From Butyricicoccus faecihominis (lineage in GTDB: Bacteria; Bacillota; Clostridia; Oscillospirales; Butyricicoccaceae), in contig NZ_JANGCE010000022.1 of NCBI RefSeq assembly GCF_024462775.1, positions 1-64,000 on the forward strand: DNA of 64,000 nucleotides, written 5' to 3'. Within the stretch, counting starts at the first letter, position 1. Every line of letters begins with the position of its first letter. The notes under the pieces were generated by a model that saw only the letters and a list, made by a program, of their open reading frames with translations, was not told the origin of the DNA and searched no databases. Positions 57,746-64,000 of this stretch are shown here, piece after piece. Made by a program: the position numbers and the translations under genes.

Positions 57746-57959
57746 AAGTTATCAGCCCCTACCGGCGGCGTTGGCCGCCGCAACATTAAAATCTATTTTT
57801 GCGCATTATGAGATCGCCTTTTGTTCATTCTACCACAAATTAAGCGAAAAGTCTTTACCCGATCACGCCGTACGGCCGCGCTTATAGGCAGCCGTTCACA
57901 CGAAATGCCGCCTGCAAGCAAAGCATTCTTGCAGGCGGCGTTTTTCTTTTGGAAAAAGC
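57746..57959. other. Intergenic region with terminator
   Basis: It holds the 5' region of LacI regulator C (AT-rich, no consensus promoter pinned down) and the terminator described next. No ORF of note. Confidence 0.4.
57907..57950. terminator. Terminator after the mgl-Gfo/Idh operon
   Basis: GCCGCCTGCAAG / CTTGCAGGCGGC, 12-bp stem; T run (GTTTTTCTTTT) on the plus side, ATTTC on the minus side. Confidence 0.65.
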
Positions 57960-59063
57960 TTAAAAATCAAACGTGGTGGTCAGCTCCATGGTTCTGCCGG
58001 TCTCCGCGGCTTCGTACCCTTTTTCGATGATCTCAATGACGTGAGCGGCGCGGTCCGCCGTGTTGAGCGGCTTTTCTCCGGTTTCCATACATGCGCAGAT
58101 ATGCAGCACATCCTGCACGGTGTGCACGGTTTCGGGCTTGCTGGGCGCGGCGATATCCTCCGCGGGCTGATACCAGCCGTATGTACTGCCATTGACCGGC
58201 TGGCTGGTATAGTACTCAAACGGCACCTCCCGCTTGCTCCAACCGCCGATGCGGGCAATGCCCTTGGTGCCGAACATTTCCACCAGCGGCCCGCAGCGGA
58301 ACTGCGGCGTGCAGAAATTACCGGTGATGGCCGCAAAGCGGCTTTCGCCAAAGTCGATCAGCAGGTAGGTGTTGTCATCCATTTGCACATCCAGCTTTTT
58401 GCCGTTCCAGAAGCGGTCGGGCTCGGCAATGCCGGAAAAACCGCACACGCGCTTGGCGGGACCGAGCAGATTGACCAGCGTGGTGATGGAATACACCGCA
58501 ACGTCGCCCATCGGGCCGCCGCCCTTTTTGTAATACCAAGAGGGATCGATGCCGAAAAGCTCCTGCTTTTCATGCCCGGGATGACCGCCGAAGCCGCGCG
58601 CCCAGCACACCTTGCCCAGCACGCCTTGCTCCATCAGCTTTTTAACCTCTTGATTTTCCGCGAGCACCATCTGGCCCGGCGCGGCGCACAGGATCAGGCC
58701 CTTTTCTTTTGCCAGCGCGACCAGCTCGGTCGCTTCCGCGGCGGTCTCGGTAAAGGTTTTTTGACAGTACACATTCTTACCCGCGAGCAGCGCCTTTTTC
58801 ACCTGCTGATAGTGCAGCGGGATGGGCGATAACACGATCAGCAGATCCATTTCGGCTTCGGCCAGCATTGCGTCATAATCCGTGTAGGCCTTTGCCGAAA
58901 AACCGAACTTTTCAATGTGCTCCGCCGCGCGACCGGACACCGGATCGCAGATCGCGGTCACTTCCACCAGATCGCGGATATCCTCGCGGACAAACGCCGG
59001 ATAATAATCGGTATAGGCAATGAAGCCGCTGCCCAAAACCGCCAATTTAGTTGCCTTGCTCAT
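57960..59063 (-). CDS. Gfo/Idh/MocA family dehydrogenase
   Basis: 367 aa from ATG 59063 (AAAGAGG site). The Rossmann start is LAVLGSGFIAYTDYYPAFVR; the catalytic-lysine block is GKNVYCQKTFTETAAEATEL. The larger C-terminal part has ARGFGGHPGHEKQELFGIDP and GGPMGDVAVYSITTLVNLLG. Last gene of the operon that begins with the MglB-like binding protein; probably oxidises an imported sugar derivative. Substrate unknown. Confidence 0.8.
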   Translation of the reverse strand: MSKATKLAVLGSGFIAYTDYYPAFVREDIRDLVEVTAICDPVSGRAAEHIEKFGFSAKAYTDYDAMLAEAEMDLLIVLSPIPLHYQQVKKALLAGKNVYCQKTFTETAAEATELVALAKEKGLILCAAPGQMVLAENQEVKKLMEQGVLGKVCWARGFGGHPGHEKQELFGIDPSWYYKKGGGPMGDVAVYSITTLVNLLGPAKRVCGFSGIAEPDRFWNGKKLDVQMDDNTYLLIDFGESRFAAITGNFCTPQFRCGPLVEMFGTKGIARIGGWSKREVPFEYYTSQPVNGSTYGWYQPAEDIAAPSKPETVHTVQDVLHICACMETGEKPLNTADRAAHVIEIIEKGYEAAETGRTMELTTTFDF

Positions 59064-59082
59064 AATAATAACCTCTTTCCAT

Positions 59083-60081
59083 CTATTTTGTTGAAACATC
59101 GTATTGCAGGCCAATCCGCTCCCGTATCGTATCCATGCAGCGCATGACCCGGCACGTCGTTTCGATCGGGATCACGTCGCTGTCGGTCTTGCCGTCGCGG
59201 ACGCACTGGTTAAACGCGCGGATCATAAAATCGTGGTGCTCCTTCTGGGTGGACACCGAGCCGCCGAACGACCGGGTCTCCCATTCGCCGCCGTGCATTT
59301 TAATATCGTACGAGGTGGAGTACCAGATGTTATCGATAAAGATTTTCCCCTTGGTGCCGACGATCGTCCAATCCTGCCGTTCCTCGGATTCGATGGAGGC
59401 GTTCAGATAGGCCGTGCAGCCGTTTTCGTATTGGTACAAGATCGAGGTGGTCTGGTCCACGCCGGTCTCGCCGAAATGCGCCTGCGCGTCGATACGCACC
59501 GGATCGCCTCCCGCGAAGAAATCCGCGAGCGACGTGACGTACACGCCCACATCCATCAGCGCGCCGCCGCCGAGTTTGCGGTTGAACATGCGACCCTGCG
59601 GCTGATAGGGCGTGATAAAGCTGCAATGGCCCTCCATCAGCACGATATCGCCCAGCGCGCCTTCCAACAGCTTTTGTCTGGCATCCTGAAACTCCGGCTT
59701 GAACCGCGTCCACATAGCCTCCATCAGCAGCAGGCCCTTTTGTTTGGCCAGCGCCATGACCTCTTCCAGTTCCGCCGTGCATAAGGTGATGGGCTTGACG
59801 CAAAGCACATGCTTGCCGTGCTCCAGCGCCAGCTTGATCCCCTCCTTATGGAAGCAGTGCGGCGTTGCCACATATACCGCGTCGATCTCCGGATCTTGCA
59901 GCATTTCCTCGGGCGAGCCGTAGGCGCGCGGCACGGAAAATTCCTTTTGATACGCCTTTGCGATCTCCAGCGATACATCCGCTATGGCAATGATCTCGCT
60001 GTTATCGATCGTTTGGTTTGTTTTGGCGAACATATGCGCGATCCAGCCCGAACCGATAACGCCCCATTTGATTGTTTTCAT
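59083..60081 (-). CDS. Gfo/Idh/MocA family dehydrogenase
   Basis: 332 aa from ATG 60081. IKWGVIGSGWIAHMFAKTNQ, AVYVATPHCFHKEGIKLALE and the Lys block HVLCVKPITLCTAELEEVMA are seen, with GGGALMDVGVYVTSLADFFA near 170 and a beta-sheet dimer domain. Differs from the preceding paralogue; resembles the trans-1,2-dihydrobenzene diol/glucose-fructose oxidoreductase group. Two different dehydrogenases in one operon suggest an oxidation-reduction relay on one carbohydrate. Confidence 0.8.
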   Translation of the reverse strand: MKTIKWGVIGSGWIAHMFAKTNQTIDNSEIIAIADVSLEIAKAYQKEFSVPRAYGSPEEMLQDPEIDAVYVATPHCFHKEGIKLALEHGKHVLCVKPITLCTAELEEVMALAKQKGLLLMEAMWTRFKPEFQDARQKLLEGALGDIVLMEGHCSFITPYQPQGRMFNRKLGGGALMDVGVYVTSLADFFAGGDPVRIDAQAHFGETGVDQTTSILYQYENGCTAYLNASIESEERQDWTIVGTKGKIFIDNIWYSTSYDIKMHGGEWETRSFGGSVSTQKEHHDFMIRAFNQCVRDGKTDSDVIPIETTCRVMRCMDTIRERIGLQYDVSTK

Positions 60082-60125
60082 ACCAGTCTCCTTTCCGCTT
60101 ATAACACAAATAGATAGCCGGCCTT

Positions 60126-61328
60126 TTATTGACGCACATTCTTGTGCATATCCATAGCGACCGCGGTGGCGATGATCACGCCTTTGATCACTTGCTGCCA
60201 CATGGGATCGAGGCCAATGAAGTTTAAGCCGTACGAAATGATGTTGAAGATCAATACGCCGATGAACACGCCGCTGACCTTGCCACCGCCGCCCGAAATG
60301 GAGAAGCCGCCGACCACGCAGGAGGCGATCGCGTCCATTTCGTAGTTGGTGCCGTAAACGTTGGTCGCGCCCGCCGTCCGCGTCGCTTCCATGATACCGG
60401 CGCAGCCGTACAGCACGCTGGCCAGCAGAAACAGGCAAAAGATCGTTAGCCGCACGTTGATGCCCGAAACCACGGCGGCCTGCCGATTGCCGCCGACCGC
60501 GTATATGTTTTTGCCAAATTCGGTGTAATTGAGGATGAACCACATGATCGCCATGATGCCCAGCGCGATGGGGATCAAAATCGGTATCTCGCCGAACAGC
60601 CTCGTCTGGCCGATCGCCGCGAAATCCTCCCGCAGACCGCCGACGGGCTGCGACCCGTTCAGGCCATAGTAAAGCGAGTTAGAGCCGTAAATGATGACCT
60701 GTGTGGCCAGCGTGGCAATGATGGCGGGCACATCGAACACCGCGACCAGCGCCCCGCAGAGCGCGCCGAATAGCATGCAGACCAACAGCGCGACGCCGAT
60801 GCCGACCACGAGCGGCAGCTTCGGCAGATTTGGGAAAAACAGATTGGCGTAATCGCGGTCCTGCAGCAGCGACGAGCTGACCACCGCCGACAGGCCGACC
60901 ATGCGCCCCGTGGTCAGATCGCACCCGCCGATCAGGATCGCCAGACCGCCGCCCAGCGCGACCACCAGCCGGGGCGACATCTGCGTGAGGATGTCGCGCA
61001 TGACGCGAAGCTGCAAAAACTTGGGCTGTACCACCGCGATGAGCACGACCAGCGCGACCAACGCGATGATGAGCGCGTTATCGCCAATCAAGTGCATGAT
61101 ATGGCGGCGGGACAGATCGACCGTGTCCGCATACCGTTTTTTGCGCACCGCCATATCCAACGCGCCGACCGCGACGGCCACGCCGATCACGATGAGGTAA
61201 AGCGGCAGATCGTAAATGCTTTTAGGACCGATCCCATGCAGCAGCACGCCCACGGCCGCAACGGCCGCGCCGGCAAGCAACTGGATCGACGCATATCGTT
61301 TTCTGGTGATGGTTCCTTGTTTGGTCAT
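60126..61328 (-). CDS. mglC: Sugar ABC transporter permease (MglC-like)
   Basis: 400 aa, longer than the usual 330-340 because of an extra N-terminal membrane pair (RKRYASIQLLAGAAVAAVGV; YDLPLYLIVIGVAVAVGALD). The core has GGGLAILIGGCDLTTGRMVG, ATLATQVIIYGSNSLYYGLN, GKNIYAVGGNRQAAVVSGIN and EMDAIASCVVGGFSISGGGG. Its stop is followed by the two dehydrogenase genes. Symbol assigned by analogy to the neighbouring MglB-like protein. Confidence 0.8.
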   Translation of the reverse strand: MTKQGTITRKRYASIQLLAGAAVAAVGVLLHGIGPKSIYDLPLYLIVIGVAVAVGALDMAVRKKRYADTVDLSRRHIMHLIGDNALIIALVALVVLIAVVQPKFLQLRVMRDILTQMSPRLVVALGGGLAILIGGCDLTTGRMVGLSAVVSSSLLQDRDYANLFFPNLPKLPLVVGIGVALLVCMLFGALCGALVAVFDVPAIIATLATQVIIYGSNSLYYGLNGSQPVGGLREDFAAIGQTRLFGEIPILIPIALGIMAIMWFILNYTEFGKNIYAVGGNRQAAVVSGINVRLTIFCLFLLASVLYGCAGIMEATRTAGATNVYGTNYEMDAIASCVVGGFSISGGGGKVSGVFIGVLIFNIISYGLNFIGLDPMWQQVIKGVIIATAVAMDMHKNVRQ

Positions 61329-62857
61329 TCTTTCATGCCCTCCATCCTCATTTCGTTTTCAAACGCCGTGGCGAGACGCATGACGCTGACCTGCGACGCC
61401 TCCGCGCGCTCTAACATACCGGTCATCCGCCCGGCGCACATCACCATGACGCGGTCGCTCATGCCCAAAAGCTCGGGCATTTCGGAGGAGATCATGATAA
61501 TGCTTTTGCCCTGCTCCGCGAGGCGGTGCATGATCACATAGATTTCGTATTTCGCGCCGACGTCGATGCCGCGCGTCGGTTCGTCCAGAATCAGGATATC
61601 CGGGTCGACGAGCAGCCACCGTGCAAGCAGCATCTTCTGCTGGTTGCCGCCCGAGAGATTGCGCGCCAGCGCTTCGATCCCCGGCGTTCGCACGTTCAAC
61701 TCCTTGCAGTATTCGCCGCCCTCCCGCCGGCGGCGTTTGGTGTCGATCACACGGATCGGCCCCCGCCCGTAGCTGTGCTGATTGGCGACGACGATATTAT
61801 CCAAAACGGACAGCCCGCCGAAAATGCCGTTTTTGCGGCGTTCCTCCGTCAAAAGGACGATACCGTTGCGTTTGGCGTCCCGCGGCGAGCGCACCGTGAT
61901 CTTGGCCCCATTTTTATAGAGCGCGCCGCTCTCGATCGGGCGCAGGCCGAATATCGATTCGACCAGCTCGGTGCGCTGCGCTCCCACCAAACCGCCGATG
62001 CCCAATATTTCGCCCCGGCGCAGTGTGAAGCTGACGTTTTGAAACGACATGCTGTCGCCCGATGTATAGTTTTCCACCCGCAGCACCTCCTCGTCCCTCG
62101 GGGCGTAGTGCTTTTCCGGGAAGCGGCTCGACAGGGTGCGCCCTACCATGGTATTGACGATAAAATCCGTCGTCATGCCCTCGCACGACCAGGTGCCCTG
62201 ATAGGCGCCGTCGCGCATGATGGTGATTTCGTCGCAGATCGTAAGAATCTCGTCGATCTTGTGCGAGATAAAGATCACCGAACGGTTTTCCGCCTTGAGC
62301 TGACGGATGATGCGGAACAAGTGCTCGGTCTCGGTATCGGTAAGCGACGAGGTCGGCTCGTCCATGATAATGATCTCCGCGTTATAGCTGACCGCTTTGG
62401 CGATCTCGGCCTGCTGCAGCTTGGAAACCGACAGATCGCGCGCCAGCACGGTGGGGCTGATGCGGATATCGAGGCTTTCAAACAGCGCGGCGGTCATCTC
62501 TTCCATTTTTTTATGATCGACCACCGGCCCTTTTTTGGGAAACCGGCCGAGCCAGATGTTTTCCATGATCGGGCGAAGCGGGATGGGGCTCAGCTCCTGA
62601 TGGATCATGGCGATGCCGTTTTGCAGCGCGTCGCGCGTGTCGGACAGCGCGACCTCCCTGCCGTTCAGGCGGATCGTTCCGCCGTTTGGTATGTACATGC
62701 CGAACAGGCATTTCATCAGCGTGGATTTTCCCGCGCCGTTTTCTCCCATCAATGCGTGTACGGAACCGGGCTTTACTTTCAGCGACACATCATCGAGCGC
62801 TTTGACGCCCGGGAAGCTTTTAGAGATATGCTCCATTTCCAGACGATACTCCGGCAT
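61325..62857 (-). CDS. mglA: Sugar ABC transporter ATPase (MglA-like, duplicated)
   Basis: 510 aa from ATG 62857 (GGAGGAAAGG site). The first ABC domain has HALMGENGAGKSTLMKCLFG and IIMDEPTSSLTDTETEHLFR. The second has IGGLVGAQRTELVESIFGLR and LSGGNQQKMLLARWLLVDPD with LDEPTRGIDVGAKYEIYVIM. The Gly in the second Walker A is altered (GAQRTE), as is usual. Overlaps the permease gene by 4 bases. Confidence 0.88.
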   Translation of the reverse strand: MPEYRLEMEHISKSFPGVKALDDVSLKVKPGSVHALMGENGAGKSTLMKCLFGMYIPNGGTIRLNGREVALSDTRDALQNGIAMIHQELSPIPLRPIMENIWLGRFPKKGPVVDHKKMEEMTAALFESLDIRISPTVLARDLSVSKLQQAEIAKAVSYNAEIIIMDEPTSSLTDTETEHLFRIIRQLKAENRSVIFISHKIDEILTICDEITIMRDGAYQGTWSCEGMTTDFIVNTMVGRTLSSRFPEKHYAPRDEEVLRVENYTSGDSMSFQNVSFTLRRGEILGIGGLVGAQRTELVESIFGLRPIESGALYKNGAKITVRSPRDAKRNGIVLLTEERRKNGIFGGLSVLDNIVVANQHSYGRGPIRVIDTKRRRREGGEYCKELNVRTPGIEALARNLSGGNQQKMLLARWLLVDPDILILDEPTRGIDVGAKYEIYVIMHRLAEQGKSIIMISSEMPELLGMSDRVMVMCAGRMTGMLERAEASQVSVMRLATAFENEMRMEGMKE

Positions 62858-62887
62858 TTCCTTTCCTCCATGATTTGTGGGAGAGGA

Positions 62888-62925
62888 CAAGGTCCCTGTC
62901 CCCCTGCCCGGCGGGCAGGGACTTT
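62888..62925. repeat. GC-rich hairpin between mglB-like and mglA-like genes
   Basis: CCCTGCCC-GGC-GGGCAGGG, with a competing outer arm GTCCCTG. Likely protects the binding-protein transcript end and lowers downstream expression. Confidence 0.5.
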
Positions 62926-62975
62926 GCCGTTCTCCGGTTTATAAGGTAACAGCTACGCTGTCAATGGGGGCTGGG

Positions 62976-64000
62976 TCAGCTTTTATAATCTTTTTGGATC
63001 TGTTCCCAGTTGTCCTGCGAAACCTTGACGTGATCGATGCGGACATACTTTTCATCTTCTATGGCAAATCCCAAGTTTTGCTCCGTCAGCTCGGCGCCGT
63101 TCGCGGCGGCGATCAGTAGGTCGGTGCAGTAGCGCGCATAGGTTTTCGCATCGTTCAGCACCGTGCCCCACATCTGCCCGGTCGACATCGAATCAAAGCC
63201 CGCGTCCGTACCGTCGATACCGACGACCGGGATATACTTACCGTCGCCCGGCGCGCCGGTATTATAGCCGTTTACCTTGAGCGCCTCGATACAGCCGATG
63301 GCCATATCGTCGTTGACCGCGAGCACGCCGTCGATATTTTCCAGACCGATGGAGGAGATAAAGCCGCTCATTTGGTCGTACGCGGTGGCGCGCGACCACT
63401 CGCCGACCGAATTGCCCGCCATTTCAGCGCTAACGCCCGCGTCCGCCAGTACCTTTTCAATAAACTGCGAACGCACCTCAGAGGTCGTGTCACCTACCTG
63501 CCCTTCAATTAAAATATAGCTGAACTTACCGTCGCCGTTATGATCGGCGTTATCGAACGTATTCCAGTAATCCAGCATCAGCTCGGCCATGAAGGTGCCG
63601 CCCTGCTCATTGTTGGAGCCCACGGTCCAGCATTTGTCATAGGTATCCATATCCTTTTTATCCGGCTCGTGTTCAAAGAATACGACAGGCAGGTCGGCGT
63701 CCGCCGCGGCCCGTAAAATGATCGTGGTTGCGGTCGTATCGATAATGTTGACCATCAGGCCGTTCACGCCCTTGGTGATATAGCCGTTCAGCGCGTCGGT
63801 CTGGTTGGGCTGGCTGCCCTGCGCGTCGCTGAATTCAAAGGAAGCGCCGTATTCCTCGGCAAATTGCTTGACATGGCTGGAAATGTTGTTGATGAAGGTG
63901 TCGTTGAACGACCAGCAGGAACCGGCAAACACCATTCCCGTGCCGTCCATGGTCGCGCCGCCCGCCGCCGAGGCCCCCTCGCTATCCGCTTCGGGCGGCG
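62976..64000 (-). CDS. mglB: MglB-like sugar-binding lipoprotein (partial, 5' end outside)
   Basis: The frame is open to the right edge; upstream of an internal ATG (63,950) it continues through an acidic Ala/Ser/Gly linker typical of the stretch after a lipobox. Type I binding fold: VFFEHEPDKKDMDTYDKCWT, SRATAYDQMSGFISSIG, VLAVNDDMAIGCIEALKVNG and IPVVGIDGTDAGFDSMSTGQ. A calcium-loop word ADHNGDGKFSYILIEGQVGD parallels the DLNKDGK loop of E. coli MglB, supporting galactose/glucose-type binding. Confidence 0.8.
   Translation of the reverse strand, partial: PPEADSEGASAAGGATMDGTGMVFAGSCWSFNDTFINNISSHVKQFAEEYGASFEFSDAQGSQPNQTDALNGYITKGVNGLMVNIIDTTATTIILRAAADADLPVVFFEHEPDKKDMDTYDKCWTVGSNNEQGGTFMAELMLDYWNTFDNADHNGDGKFSYILIEGQVGDTTSEVRSQFIEKVLADAGVSAEMAGNSVGEWSRATAYDQMSGFISSIGLENIDGVLAVNDDMAIGCIEALKVNGYNTGAPGDGKYIPVVGIDGTDAGFDSMSTGQMWGTVLNDAKTYARYCTDLLIAAANGAELTEQNLGFAIEDEKYVRIDHVKVSQDNWEQIQKDYKS

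Noticed and set aside
59083-60543. Longer 486-residue version of the Gfo/Idh gene and long N-terminal extension of dinB (to 39,040)
   Set aside because: The extra N-termini are antisense or out-of-frame shadows of the permease gene and of thiS/riboswitch DNA; ribosome sites and family starts support the shorter forms.

Overview
The window joins most of an integrated siphovirus prophage (left, about 1-30,700) to host chromosome (right, about 30,800-64,000). The host looks like an anaerobic, spore-forming, fairly GC-rich Clostridia member, probably Oscillospirales/Butyricicoccaceae-like. The evidence is an uninterrupted sigK, the SCIFF peptide with its radical-SAM maturase beside yajC, oxygen-sensitive ThiH-type thiamine synthesis, and Firmicute-type AGGAGG ribosome sites. 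The genus is an inference from gene content; no marker gene fixes it.

Prophage layout. Almost everything reads leftward (minus strand). From the right end it runs as follows. A tyrosine integrase (29,649-30,665) points at the 3' end of a tRNA-Gly(CCC), the likely attachment site. Next come a DinD-like protein, a CI/LexA-type repressor divergent from a Cro-like gene with four palindromic operators, and small HTH genes. The replication/recombination block holds an SbcC-like ATPase, an MBL-fold hydrolase, a DUF2303-like protein, a Lin1244/DnaD-type initiator and a PAPS-reductase-like enzyme. Several small Cys-rich genes and an ArpU/RinA-type late activator (17,478-17,882) follow. A structured 420-base non-coding stretch then leads into terS, terL, portal, a minor capsid protein with a toxin-like tail, scaffold, major capsid, head-tail connectors, tail tube, chaperones, tape measure, tail tip, and two collagen-like fibres plus a tip protein. 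The left edge cuts the prophage before any lysis gene, so the left attachment site is outside. Two genes on the opposite strand (6,909-7,475 and 27,023-27,490) sit inside phage operons with apparent own promoters and look like morons.

Host layout. After the tRNA come a DUF134 regulator with an 860-aa disulfide reductase-rhodanese-sulfite reductase fusion, a MarR regulator with an AEC transporter, and a MocR-type regulator. A hairpin-rich intergenic region and DNA polymerase IV follow. A TPP riboswitch with terminator controls thiSF; thiGHC follow after an oppositely oriented mscL. Next are a tandemly repeated promoter region driving a lipoprotein, small membrane and Rossmann proteins, and the scfB-scfA-TIGR04086-yajC cluster.

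From 48.3 kb to the right edge is a carbohydrate island: two complete sugar ABC systems (the second MglBAC-like and cut by the window edge), three Gfo/Idh/MocA dehydrogenases and three LacI regulators, interrupted by sigK. A reasonable reading is import of sugars or polyols followed by NAD-dependent oxidation, with each block under its own LacI control; the substrates cannot be read from sequence.

Most unusual points: a 112-nt tRNA-like element with extra arms just upstream of terS; a terS reading frame with no normal start codon; a toxin-like domain on the minor capsid protein with a small acidic partner gene; a 14-base G tract just after a start codon; four CI operators; and about 100-bp tandem repeats that each carry a promoter.
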